Part shown: positions 7,429 to 14,958 of the stretch, one piece after another
How the letters are laid out: each line of letters begins with the position of its first letter
Position numbering within the stretch: the stretch's first letter is position 1
NCBI RefSeq assembly: GCF_002394865.1
Contig: NZ_DGUZ01000025.1
Coordinates: forward strand, 1 to 21,382
Direction: 5' to 3'
Source of the DNA: Fibrobacter sp. UBA4297
GTDB taxonomy: Bacteria; Fibrobacterota; Fibrobacteria; Fibrobacterales; Fibrobacteraceae
DNA length: 21,382 bases
Made by a program: the position numbers and the translations under genes
Notes under the pieces: generated by a model
The model's database searches: none
Told to the model about the DNA's origin: nothing
The model's input: only the letters and a program-made list of their open reading frames with translations

Positions 7429-9669
7429 TTACTTGTTCACCCAGCGGATGGAAGCCTTGCTGCTGCCCTGGCGGACAACGAGCGTGTAGGAGCCGTTTGC
7501 AATGCCCTTGAGGTCGATAGCGTGGCTGCCCTTGCCATAGACATCGGAAATCTGCTTTACGCTTGCACCGAGGGCGTCATAGATGTCCACCTTTACGAGG
7601 CCTGTGTTCTTGGTCGTGAACTGGAGCGTAGAGCCGTTCATGCGTGCCTTGAGGCTGTTTGTAATCTTGGCGGACGGTCTGATAGCAGATGTGCCGTTGA
7701 TGAAGTTGTAGTATTCATCCTTGTTGACGGCCTGAGTGCTGTCTCCGATGATGAACAGGACAGTCTTGTTCAGTTCATTGTAGTTTGCGGTTTCTGGAGC
7801 CTTAGCTGTCACGGAAATGATAGCCGGGGCGGTGCCTGCACCGAAGCCTTCACCTGCCTGGACCATGTAAATTGTCGTCGGCTGTCCGTTGAAGGTGTAG
7901 GTGACCGGAGCCTTGTCCGTGAGGGTCGTGGTCGGGAGTCCCGTGGGAGAGGTAGAACCCGGAGCGACCTTCTGGTTTACAAACTTGTTAGAGATACGGG
8001 CTTCGCCCTTCCTGTATTCGATTTCGAACGTGTCCTGCATGGCGCGGAAACCGGTGATGGCCGGTGCCGAGGCGACGATTCTGCCCTTGCCGTAGCTCTT
8101 GAAGTGTAACATCCAGACCTGCTGATTCTTCTGGGTGTTGGAGCAGTTGTTGTTCGTGCACTTGGACTTGCTTACGCTGACGACTGTCGGATCGAGGGCT
8201 GTGAGCGTGAATTTGGAACCTTCGTTCGTCTTGTCTTCCATCGTGAGGAGGTAGTCGTTGGAGCCGTCGCCGTCAAAGTCGATAGATCTGCCGGTCTTGA
8301 CATCGCTCTTGCAAGTGTTGGCGTATGTGCAGTAGAGGCCCTTTTCGAGGTTCGTTATGGTCTGGCCTGCGACCTGCTTGACTGTTACAACAGACTGGGA
8401 ACCGTCATTGCCTGTCAAGATGGCGAAACCGTAGTCGTTGATGACGAGGTCACTGCCGGAAACAGAAACGACCTTTTCGTTGCTAGAGGTGTAGGTACAG
8501 CCGGACTTGAGAGCGCCAGAAATCTTGCCGTCGGTCTGCTTTGCAGTGGTCGCCTTGAAGGAGCAGCTACCACTCTTGCCCTTGGTGATGGAGTCCGCCC
8601 AGCTGCGTGCGTTCTTAGTGAGGTAGCTCTTGATGATATTGCCCGAAGTTGTAAGCGTTGCTGCGTCGAGTGCTGCTGCCGTGGTGAGGGACTTGTCGCC
8701 TGCGAAGATTGCGGACTTTTCGCTCTTCTGGTCGACATCGGAAGTCTGCTGGCGGAAGCTCCAGTTGCAGTTCGGGATGTTGTTCTGGTCCATGAACTGT
8801 GTCCATTCGTTTGTGGCACTGGAATTCGGTTCGCCATCGCCATCTGCGTTCGTGGTGCCCCATTCACTAATGAATACCGGGTAGCCTGCGTTGAGCGCGC
8901 TGGTAATATTGCCGCTAAAGCTACCTTTGGGGTGTGTTGCTGCGTAGAAGTGCAATACGTAAGCGATGTTCGTGGACTGAATTGGGTCTCTTGCGCCCTG
9001 TTCCGGGTGCTGTGACCAGTTCGGCGTACCGACGATAATCAGGTTTTGCGTGTTGAGACGGATGGTCGAGACAATCTGGTTTGCGTAATTTTTGATGGCA
9101 CCCCAGTCTCCGCCGCTGCCGTTGACCGGTTCGTTGTAAATTTCGTAGATGATGTTCGGGACATCCTTGTACTTTTTGGAGATGGTCTCGAAGAATGTCT
9201 TTGCCATGGACGTTTCGAGGTGGGCTCTGTGGCTGTGCCAGTCAATCACGATATAAATGTCGTTTTCGATAGCCGCTTCGACCATCTTGTCGATTGTTGA
9301 AAGTTGGCCTTCCGGGGACTTTGCGTAAGAGGACTGGTCGTCGAGCTTGTTCTTTGTGCCGCCATTGCTGTCGTAATATTCAACGCCCATGGCGTAGCGG
9401 AACACGTCAATCTTGAAGTTGTCTGCAGCCCATGAAATGACTGTCGGGTTATAGTAAGAGGCGCCAGTGGCGTCGGACCAGAAAAGGCTTACGCCGCGGA
9501 GCATTGCCTGCTGGTTGTTTTTTTCGCCGATAATCTTGCTGCCGCTGGTGTGGAGGGCGCCGTAGTAAGATACCGGACCTACCTTCTTGGGGGTTGCTGT
9601 TGCCGCACTGGCAAATGCGGATACTGCCGCGCCTGCCAAAATGCCTGTCAGTAGCTTTGTCAATTTCAT
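7429..9669 (-). CDS. GH5 endoglucanase with C-terminal T9SS-like sorting domain
   Basis: Secreted cellulase, 746 residues. The start at 9669 has AAGGA upstream and opens with a clear signal peptide (MKLTKLLTGILAGAAVSAFA); the frame runs further upstream but without a signal. The GH5 catalytic domain is about 40-335. It contains LRGVSLFWS, VIDWHSH, the acid/base in IIYEIYNEP (E180) and the nucleophile in VFISEWGT (E269), consistent with subfamily GH5_2. Residues 360-660 are accessory, with Ser/Thr/Lys-rich segments and paired cysteines. Residues about 665-746 (VDIYDALG ... GIANGSYTLVV ... ASIRWVNK) look like a T9SS type A sorting domain, so the protein is probably carried across the outer membrane by T9SS and attached or released. 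It hydrolyses beta-1,4-glucan if the family rule holds. Confidence 0.92.
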   Translation of the reverse strand: MKLTKLLTGILAGAAVSAFASAATATPKKVGPVSYYGALHTSGSKIIGEKNNQQAMLRGVSLFWSDATGASYYNPTVISWAADNFKIDVFRYAMGVEYYDSNGGTKNKLDDQSSYAKSPEGQLSTIDKMVEAAIENDIYIVIDWHSHRAHLETSMAKTFFETISKKYKDVPNIIYEIYNEPVNGSGGDWGAIKNYANQIVSTIRLNTQNLIIVGTPNWSQHPEQGARDPIQSTNIAYVLHFYAATHPKGSFSGNITSALNAGYPVFISEWGTTNADGDGEPNSSATNEWTQFMDQNNIPNCNWSFRQQTSDVDQKSEKSAIFAGDKSLTTAAALDAATLTTSGNIIKSYLTKNARSWADSITKGKSGSCSFKATTAKQTDGKISGALKSGCTYTSSNEKVVSVSGSDLVINDYGFAILTGNDGSQSVVTVKQVAGQTITNLEKGLYCTYANTCKSDVKTGRSIDFDGDGSNDYLLTMEDKTNEGSKFTLTALDPTVVSVSKSKCTNNNCSNTQKNQQVWMLHFKSYGKGRIVASAPAITGFRAMQDTFEIEYRKGEARISNKFVNQKVAPGSTSPTGLPTTTLTDKAPVTYTFNGQPTTIYMVQAGEGFGAGTAPAIISVTAKAPETANYNELNKTVLFIIGDSTQAVNKDEYYNFINGTSAIRPSAKITNSLKARMNGSTLQFTTKNTGLVKVDIYDALGASVKQISDVYGKGSHAIDLKGIANGSYTLVVRQGSSKASIRWVNK

Positions 9670-9717
9670 GAGTGTTTTCCTTTTGTTTTGACAAAAATTA
9701 TCTAAATAAATCGAAGA

Positions 9718-9751
9718 TAGTAAACAATTTAGGCTAACTTTTTGTTTACTA
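9718..9751 (-). promoter_or_regulatory. Inverted repeat upstream of the GH5 gene, possible operator
   Basis: Perfect 10-bp arms TAGTAAACAA (9718-9727) and TTGTTTACTA (9742-9751), 14 nt apart, 49 to 82 nt upstream of the GH5 start codon. Arm centres are about 24 bp apart, near two helical turns, which fits a dimeric regulator. No regulator is encoded in the window. Confidence 0.45.
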
Positions 9752-9805
9752 TTGAACACAAAGCGATTCGCTTTGCGCCTCTTGTACACCTTTACCCCGT
9801 TTTTT

Positions 9806-9862
9806 TGTCATTCCCGAAGGAGCCGAGCTTGCTCAAAAGCCAGTGCTTCGCCGGGCATGGCA
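9806..9862. repeat. GTCAT-type intergenic hairpin repeat
   Basis: TGTCATTCCCG (9806-9816) pairs with CGGGCATGGCA (9852-9862) at 9 of 11 positions. Same family as the other TGTCAT elements. Confidence 0.65.
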
Positions 9863-10101
9863 AAGTATATTTATATATAATGTAGCATTCTATGCACAGG
9901 AATCAAGTATTTATATCGTAATAAAAAAATTGCGTTGAATACTCGTGTGACGAAGGACACGTAAGAAATTTGTTATAAATCATGAGTGTACTTTGGCGAC
10001 GCGCAAAGTGCTATATTACAAGAGAAGGGGCGGTTTGCTATCAATAATGTAAATTTTTTTTTCAAACGCTTGCAGGTATAGCATTTTTGAGGAAAATAAA
10101 A

Positions 10102-10107
10102 TATATT
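10102..10107 (+). promoter_or_regulatory. -10-like box of the CBM-like protein gene
   Basis: TATATT about 50 nt before the ATG at 10158, which would give a leader of roughly 40 nt ending in the strong purine-rich ribosome-binding site AAAGAGAGAGAA. Confidence 0.4.
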
Positions 10108-10157
10108 ATTGCCCAAATCACCCATTTTGGGTAAAACAGTTAAAAAGAGAGAGAATT

Positions 10158-11087
10158 ATGAATAAGAAACTCACAATTGCATCGGCACTTCTCGCTGCCT
10201 CTGCTGCATTTGCTTTCGAAACCTGGAATGGCGATGCCTATCAGGTTGACACGGGCCTTGATAATGGTTCTGAAACTTCCGGTTACTGGTTCAGCTACGG
10301 CGACGACGGTGACGGTGGTGAATCCAAGGTTGTTTGGCCGGTTCCGCTCGGCAACGACTACTCTGAAACTGCAATGGACCCGGTTATTGACCACTGCGTT
10401 GGTGTCTGCGGTACTGCTTCCCTCGTTAAGGGCAAGTTGACCTATAACCCGTTCGTCGGTATCGGCTTCAACGTTGTTGGTGAAGCTGTTGGCGGTGGCG
10501 ATCCGGAAGCCGGTGACGCTTCTTCTTGGGGTGGCGTTTGCATTACCTATACGTCTGCTGCTGCTCCGACTCTCGAACTCGGCCTCGGCGACGTTGACGC
10601 AACCATCGGTTATGCAAACCCGGCTGCTTCTCTCGCTAAGTCTACCGCTGGTGCAACCAAGACCATTCCTTGGACTGGCTTTGCTCAGCCGTCTTGGTAC
10701 AAGGGTGCTACGAAGATGGACGGTGCAACTGCTGCTAGCCAGCTCGTTGCTCTCAAGTTCAAGATCCAGGCTGCTGCTGGTAACTATGACTTCAACATCT
10801 GCTCTATCGGTCCTGCTACTGGTGGTACTTGCAAGGCTACCTGCGGTATTGATGTCAAGTCTGTTCGCGGTGCTTCCGCTGTCAAGGCTAACCTCTCTGG
10901 CCGTACCCTCAGCTTCTCTGGTATCAAGTCCGTTGCTACCGCTGAAGTCTTGAACCTCCAGGGTCAGGTTGTTGCTAAGGGCGACGCTTCCTCCTCCATG
11001 AACCTCGCTGCTCTCGATGCAGGTGTCTACATGGTTCGCGTTGCTGGCAAGTCCGTCAACTTCACCAACAAGATTGTTCTGAAGTAA
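10158..11087 (+). CDS. Secreted CBM11-like surface protein with T9SS-like sorting domain
   Basis: Exported protein, 309 residues, with a signal peptide ending in SAAFA (cleavage near residue 20). The middle part (about 21-220) resembles the beta-sandwich of CBM11-like carbohydrate-binding modules: WGGVCITYTS, LELGLGD, an IPWTGFAQPSW segment, and a final strand YDFNICSIG. Two cysteine pairs (CVGVC, CKATC) are visible. The C-terminal 70 residues (LSGRTLSFSG, VLNLQGQVVAKG, LDAGVYMVRVAG, NKIVLK) are a good match to a T9SS type A sorting domain. There is no catalytic domain. Codon use is extremely biased and the ribosome-binding site is strong, so this is probably an abundant surface protein, perhaps for cellulose binding. 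Carbohydrate binding is inferred from the fold pattern only. Confidence 0.8.
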   Translation: MNKKLTIASALLAASAAFAFETWNGDAYQVDTGLDNGSETSGYWFSYGDDGDGGESKVVWPVPLGNDYSETAMDPVIDHCVGVCGTASLVKGKLTYNPFVGIGFNVVGEAVGGGDPEAGDASSWGGVCITYTSAAAPTLELGLGDVDATIGYANPAASLAKSTAGATKTIPWTGFAQPSWYKGATKMDGATAASQLVALKFKIQAAAGNYDFNICSIGPATGGTCKATCGIDVKSVRGASAVKANLSGRTLSFSGIKSVATAEVLNLQGQVVAKGDASSSMNLAALDAGVYMVRVAGKSVNFTNKIVLK

Positions 11088-11111
11088 TTTCGGATTCCTA
11101 AGAATCTTTAG

Positions 11112-11139
11112 AGAAGGGTCGCGCAAGCGGCCCTTTTCT
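11112..11139 (+). terminator. Terminator of the CBM-like protein gene
   Basis: Stem AGAAGGGTCGC / GCGGCCCTTTTCT with a GCAA loop; the U run after the hairpin is short. A smaller hairpin GATTC/GAATC precedes it. Confidence 0.7.
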
Positions 11140-11175
11140 ATATGTAGAATTCGTTCGTGTTTGTGCTCACAAGTA

Positions 11176-11226
11176 AACTTGATTTTTTCTTTCAAGTTTT
11201 CCTTAATAGCTATATTTATATATATT
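11176..11226 (+). promoter_or_regulatory. Upstream region of the GH8 gene: hairpin and -10-like boxes
   Basis: An 8-bp inverted repeat AAACTTGA (11176-11183) / TCAAGTTT (11193-11200) is followed by two TATATT boxes (11212-11217 and 11221-11226). The second would give a leader of about 45 nt containing the small hairpin CCCC-GTTT-GGGG. Confidence 0.4.
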
Positions 11227-11276
11227 ACTTTGGCATTTACCAGCCCCGTTTGGGGAGACTTATTGAGAGGCTTTTT

Positions 11277-12719
11277 ATGGTTTACAAGAAAATTCTGTTG
11301 CCTATTTTGATTGGCTCAGCTTTTTTCCTGGGCGCCTGTGGCGATGATGCTGCTACGGCCCCGGCTAATCCGACTCCGAGCTCTGCGTTTGTTCCGCTTC
11401 CGGTGTTGAGCTCATCTTCTGTTTATATTCCGCTGCCGACAAGTTCGGCTCCGACACCGGCAAGCTCTGCTACTCCAACGCCAACTCCGACGCCTACTCC
11501 GGGAACATACGCTTCGCTTGCCGCTACGGCGAACCCTGCTTTCGCGGCAAATATTTACACGTTATGGAAGAGCTTCCATTTCGTGACCGAAGAACAGGAA
11601 ATGTCTACATATCCGGAACTTGCTGCAGAATTCAATGTTGTGTTCCCGATAGCATATATGCCGGCAGGACGTGTTATTTGGTCTAGCCAGACGGGCTATT
11701 ACAAGCCGTATTGCTCAGCGACGACGGCTGTCTCGAATATGAAGACCCGTGCATGTACCGTGTCCGAAGGTATCGGCTATGGCATGCTCCTTGCTTACTT
11801 CAATAATGATGACGATACTTTTGCTCGCCTGTGGAATTACACCAGGGCCTATAGGGAATATTCCAATAGAAAGCTCATGCCGTGGATTACGCAGTCCTTC
11901 CACTGGACCGAAGTCGATAATTCGAGCGCAACGGATGCCGATGAAGATATAGCGACTGCTCTTATCCTCATGTATTTCAAGTCGGGCAATGCCCTGTACT
12001 TGCAGGATGCGTTGACTTTCATGAATGCAATTTGGGACTTGGAAGTCAATCCTGCTAACTTGCTCATATACTCTGGCGACGAAGATGTCTGGAAGCTCCC
12101 GACGCCAGTCTATAACTTGAGCTATTTCTCTCCGGTGGCACTTAGGCTCTTTGCGATGGTGGACCCGAATCCGGCTCATAACTGGAAGGGTGTGCTTGAT
12201 GCCATGTATGCCTATACGCAGAAGGTTCAGTCGTTGGGTACAGGCGTGTTCCCGGACTGGAGCGATGATGCTGGCATGGCGGCCAAGCCGTCGAACGGTT
12301 CTGCCAACAACACCTACTGGACGTTCAATAAGGAATCCGTGCGTATTCCGTGGCGCCTCGCTTGGGATTACTACTGGTATCAGGATACGCGCGCTGCTGC
12401 AATCTTGAACCAGCTGAACAGCTTTATCACGACAAAGGCTCCGAGCGGTCCGGATGACAAGGCTCTCGCCATTAACTATTCCTGGAATTTGTCTGTTGGT
12501 AAGGACTATACCAATAATACGGCTGTTCCGAGCCAGTGGTATGCTGCATGGTGCGCTACGGGCATTGCTGGTAACGCAACGTGGCTTGCTACTTGCACGA
12601 ACGGCATGAATACTACGAGAATGCCTTCGAATACCAACGCAAGCTACTTCTCGGATATCTTGCTCACGATGTATTCTGCCTTGCTGAACGGCTTGTTCGT
12701 TCGCCCGGCCGGAATCTAG
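11277..12719 (+). CDS. GH8 endoglucanase lipoprotein
   Basis: Predicted lipid-anchored glycoside hydrolase family 8 enzyme, 480 residues. The start at 11277 has GAGAGG upstream and opens with a lipoprotein signal ending FFLGAC (Cys21). Residues 22-76 are a Pro/Thr/Ser linker ending in a run of TP repeats. The GH8 (alpha/alpha)6 domain follows: SEGIGYGMLLA with the proton donor E164, SATDADEDIATAL with the conserved D220, and VRIPWRLAWDYYW, whose D364 matches the position of the catalytic base in C. thermocellum CelA. The family cleaves beta-1,4-glucan with inversion (cellulose, lichenan, chitosan or xylan by subgroup). Unlike the GH5 enzyme it has no C-terminal sorting domain, so it probably stays attached to the envelope. 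Confidence 0.92.
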   Translation: MVYKKILLPILIGSAFFLGACGDDAATAPANPTPSSAFVPLPVLSSSSVYIPLPTSSAPTPASSATPTPTPTPTPGTYASLAATANPAFAANIYTLWKSFHFVTEEQEMSTYPELAAEFNVVFPIAYMPAGRVIWSSQTGYYKPYCSATTAVSNMKTRACTVSEGIGYGMLLAYFNNDDDTFARLWNYTRAYREYSNRKLMPWITQSFHWTEVDNSSATDADEDIATALILMYFKSGNALYLQDALTFMNAIWDLEVNPANLLIYSGDEDVWKLPTPVYNLSYFSPVALRLFAMVDPNPAHNWKGVLDAMYAYTQKVQSLGTGVFPDWSDDAGMAAKPSNGSANNTYWTFNKESVRIPWRLAWDYYWYQDTRAAAILNQLNSFITTKAPSGPDDKALAINYSWNLSVGKDYTNNTAVPSQWYAAWCATGIAGNATWLATCTNGMNTTRMPSNTNASYFSDILLTMYSALLNGLFVRPAGI

Positions 12720-12766
12720 TAGTGAATGAGGCTTGAGCCTCGGAAAATGTAAGGCGAACAGTCGCG

Positions 12767-12795
12767 ACTCCCGGAACCTTCCGGGAGTTTTTTGT
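12767..12795 (+). terminator. Terminator of the GH8 gene
   Basis: Perfect 8-bp stem ACTCCCGG (12767-12774) / CCGGGAGT (12781-12788), loop AACCTT, followed by TTTTTTGTTG. Confidence 0.92.
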
Positions 12796-12832
12796 TGTTC
12801 TGGGCAAGTCCCTTTATTATCGTCTTTTTTTG

Positions 12833-12838
12833 TATATT
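12833..12838 (+). promoter_or_regulatory. -10-like box 8 nt before the BatD-like gene
   Basis: TATATT followed by CATTACGT and then ATG at 12847, with no Shine-Dalgarno. This suggests a leaderless transcript. Confidence 0.5.
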
Positions 12839-12846
12839 CATTACGT

Positions 12847-14034
12847 ATGAAAGAAAAAAACGTGAATTCTAAGACTGCAAATGTCAAGTCAAAAAAATCG
12901 AAGGCGAAGGCGGCAGAAAGCGCTGCCGTAAAGAATGGTGGTTCGGCTGAAAATGCCGCTTTGGTTAAGGAGAGTGCTGCGGACTCGGCGGGCGTTTTGG
13001 ATGCAGGTTCTGATTCCGATGGCGTGAATGCTCTCGATAGTGCTGTGGGAAGTTTGAGTGCTGCCGGTTCTGTAGACGGAGATTCCGCGGGAATGCCTGC
13101 ACTCCCGACGGCAGAACAGCTGGGGATTACGATTACTGCCGGGAATGTTGGAAGTGCTGGTGACGCGGGGAATGCCACAAACGCGCCGCTTTCGGCGACT
13201 GTGGGCGATACGATTAATTTCCCTGTGACGGTCTCGTGGAGCGTGAACGGGAGCGCAATTCTCGTGGTGCCGACAAGTTCAGCAAATGCAAAGGGCATTT
13301 TGCAGTTGGGCGTGTCGCAGGAATCGAGCCGCTCGGTAAAGGACGGCAAAGAAATGGCGCAGATTACGTTCAACTACAAGCTCGTCATGCAGGATACGGG
13401 CAACCTGAACATCCCCGCGATGCGCTTTGAAATTCCGACGCCGATGGGACAGTCGCTGGACTTGCGTAGCGAGAGCGTACCTATACGAGTCGATGCGCCG
13501 TTCAATGCGCTGCCGTTTATTGCAGGCGGTGCGGTGGGCGTTTGTGTGCTTTTGGCGGCGTTGTGGCGTATGCGCAAGCGTGCTAATGCGCGAGCTGCGG
13601 TTGCCGCGAAGAATGCGTTTGAAAATGCTCTGCGCGAGAAAATGGTCGTCTTGAAGCAGCGCGTGATGGTGGCCGATAGCCGCGAATGGCTCTTGGAGCT
13701 TGAAAGCATTTGCAAGGAATATGCATTGCAGCGGTTCGGCGCGAGCGCTTGCGGAATTGCCGGAAGTGCCGGTGCATCGGGAGTTGCTGCGGAAAAGTCC
13801 GCGGGAAAGCCTGCTGAGGGAATTCCCGGCGGAGCTGTGTCTGCCGTGGGAAAGCCCGCCGCCTCCGCCGTGAATTTGGATGCACTCGTGGCGGAAGGTA
13901 AACTCGATGGCTGGAAGTCCCTGCTCGAAGAATTTGCCCATGCCCGCTATGGCGGCGGAAAGCGCGACAGCTTCGAGAATAAGGAAACCTGGAAACTTGC
14001 CATGACGCTCATGGGCATCAAGGAAGAAGATTAG
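12847..14034 (+). CDS. BatD-like single-pass membrane protein
   Basis: 395 residues from the ATG at 12847; the frame continues upstream only through the GH8 terminator, so that extension is rejected. Residues 1-85 are low-complexity Lys/Ala/Ser. Residues about 90-216 form an all-beta, Ig-like region (VGDTINFPVTVSWSVNGS, LVMQDTGNLNIPAMRFEIP) resembling a BatD repeat. A membrane segment (222-241) is followed by RMRKR and then a helical cytoplasmic tail with an Ala/Gly/Pro-rich insert (about 303-345). BatD proteins belong to the aerotolerance/Bat complexes with MoxR and VWA proteins; none of these is nearby. Oddly, no signal peptide is visible although the Ig-like part should face the periplasm. 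Confidence 0.65.
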   Translation: MKEKNVNSKTANVKSKKSKAKAAESAAVKNGGSAENAALVKESAADSAGVLDAGSDSDGVNALDSAVGSLSAAGSVDGDSAGMPALPTAEQLGITITAGNVGSAGDAGNATNAPLSATVGDTINFPVTVSWSVNGSAILVVPTSSANAKGILQLGVSQESSRSVKDGKEMAQITFNYKLVMQDTGNLNIPAMRFEIPTPMGQSLDLRSESVPIRVDAPFNALPFIAGGAVGVCVLLAALWRMRKRANARAAVAAKNAFENALREKMVVLKQRVMVADSREWLLELESICKEYALQRFGASACGIAGSAGASGVAAEKSAGKPAEGIPGGAVSAVGKPAASAVNLDALVAEGKLDGWKSLLEEFAHARYGGGKRDSFENKETWKLAMTLMGIKEED

Positions 14035-14045
14035 GGTTTAGACGA

Positions 14046-14106
14046 CAAATGCGTAAGGCGAGTGAAGCGTGACTGCTTGCAGGACCATTTCCGAGCCTAG
14101 CATTTG
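14046..14106. other. Structured intergenic element
   Basis: Outer arms CAAATGC (14046-14052) and GCATTTG (14100-14106) and inner arms AGGC (14056-14059) / GCCT (14095-14098) close a loop of about 35 nt. It lies in the 240-bp gap after the BatD-like gene. It could be a repeat or an RNA element; no tRNA fold is evident. Confidence 0.4.
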
Positions 14107-14177
14107 GTACTTGTACAAAGAACGGCTCTCTGAGCCTACAGACGAGAGAGGCGGCTTTGCCGCAGTGGTTAGGTACG

Positions 14178-14240
14178 TGTCATCCTGGAGGGCAAAGCCC
14201 GATAGGATTCATAGTGTTGTCTATTGTCATTCCCGGTAGA
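14178..14240. repeat. Two GTCAT-type repeats, one complete and one truncated
   Basis: The first (14178-14210) has TGTCATCCT pairing with AGGAT and an inner GGGC-AAA-GCCC hairpin. The second (from 14225) starts TGTCATTCCCGG but has no visible closing arm. They fill the space before the AT-rich lipoprotein gene. Confidence 0.6.
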
Positions 14241-14274
14241 GACTGATTTATCAGAAATATTTTAACTTTATAAA

Positions 14275-14937
14275 ATGATTCGAAATTTCCGGTTGGTTGC
14301 TTTTTGCGTTATCGCCTCGCTTCTACTTTTAGCGGGGTGTTCCAGCCATCCGCCTTCTGCTGCGCAATTTATGAATGTGAAAAAGAAAGAGGGTGAATTT
14401 AATAATTCTTTTATTGTTGGTGCATCTCTTCGAAGAGGAGATATTTATAAAGGTACTTCTCATATTTATGAAGATTACGATGATAAAGAAGATATTGTAA
14501 ATACAGATTTATCTCTTTTACTTAGATATAGCCATTTTGTAGCTGGGGGTTCGTTTGAAAATATGTCTTTCAGGTTCATTATGGGATTTCGAAGTCAGTA
14601 TATTGGATTGCAAGGATGGGGCAGTGTTGAAACTACTTCACTTGATCTTCATAGAAATAATGCTATTCCATTTTTTGGTGGTTTGATGTTGATCGAAGAA
14701 TATCCTATAGGTGAAGTATTTAGAGTGGGATTCAGTGAACATTTTTCTCGCAATGTGTATAAGGTGAATTCTCATGAAGAAGGAATAGGTTTTTATTCTT
14801 CGAGCCATTATAATGAATTTGGTTTTGGAACATACTTGACATACAAAAACTTCTCTATTGAATTTCGTTACGGTCGCGAAATTGGCGAACCGCGAAATCG
14901 ATTTTATTTTATGATGCACTACGCCGTTTTTAACTGA
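14275..14937 (+). CDS. HPPSA-type lipoprotein, family copy 1
   Basis: 220-residue predicted lipoprotein with signal peptide ending LLLLAGC (Cys22), then SSHPPSAAQFMN. That post-lipidation motif and a later pattern (GGLMLIEEYPIGEVFRVG, HFSRN, IEFRYGRE) recur in the genes at 19035 and, for the N-terminal part, at 21082, so this is a paralogous family. Alternating hydrophobic/polar stretches with many aromatic and Gly residues (GFGTYLTYKNFSIEFRYG) suggest beta-strands, perhaps a small outer-membrane-associated barrel. Function unknown. Its base composition is clearly more AT-rich than that of its neighbours (att, ttt, aga codons), which may mean transfer or relaxed selection. The start ATG lacks a Shine-Dalgarno. 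Confidence 0.75.
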   Translation: MIRNFRLVAFCVIASLLLLAGCSSHPPSAAQFMNVKKKEGEFNNSFIVGASLRRGDIYKGTSHIYEDYDDKEDIVNTDLSLLLRYSHFVAGGSFENMSFRFIMGFRSQYIGLQGWGSVETTSLDLHRNNAIPFFGGLMLIEEYPIGEVFRVGFSEHFSRNVYKVNSHEEGIGFYSSSHYNEFGFGTYLTYKNFSIEFRYGREIGEPRNRFYFMMHYAVFN

Positions 14938-14944
14938 TTGTAGC

Positions 14945-14950
14945 TATAAT
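14945..14950 (+). promoter_or_regulatory. -10 box 8 nt before the acyltransferase gene
   Basis: A consensus TATAAT, then TTAGACGT and ATG at 14959. The box lies in the 21-nt gap after the lipoprotein gene. There is no Shine-Dalgarno, which suggests a leaderless transcript independent of the upstream gene. Confidence 0.55.
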
Positions 14951-14958
14951 TTAGACGT

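Larger units (their letters stand above)
9670..10157. other. Divergent intergenic region between GH5 and CBM-like genes
   Basis: 488 bp without a convincing gene. On the GH5 side there is a 10-bp inverted repeat (9718-9751) and a 7-bp hairpin CAAAGCG/CGCTTTG (9759-9775). In the middle there is a GTCAT-type repeat (9806-9862). On the CBM side the sequence is AT-rich, with TATATT boxes at 10012-10017 and 10102-10107 and a leader in which CCCAAA/TTTGGG and ACCCA/TGGGT can form alternative small hairpins (about 10112-10133). Confidence 0.6.

Noticed and set aside
7195..8109. Plus-strand frame over the end of the GH5 gene
   Set aside because: It crosses the GTCAT repeat and the bidirectional terminator; the minus-strand GH5 frame has signal peptide, catalytic motifs and sorting domain.
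9967..10047. Short frames in the divergent GH5/CBM-like intergenic region
   Set aside because: No ribosome-binding site and no similarity visible; the region is explained by promoters and repeats.
10140..11195. 351-codon open frame antisense to the CBM-like gene
   Set aside because: Composition mirrors the extreme codon bias of the plus-strand gene, and it runs over the ribosome-binding site and terminator of that gene.
11715..13373. 552-codon open frame antisense to the GH8 and BatD-like genes
   Set aside because: It spans two plus-strand genes and the terminator between them, and has no domain, signal or start site of its own.
14035..14274. A tRNA or other known RNA gene in the gap before lipoprotein copy 1
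   Set aside because: Several hairpins are present, but no cloverleaf, T-loop or acceptor pairing could be found by eye.
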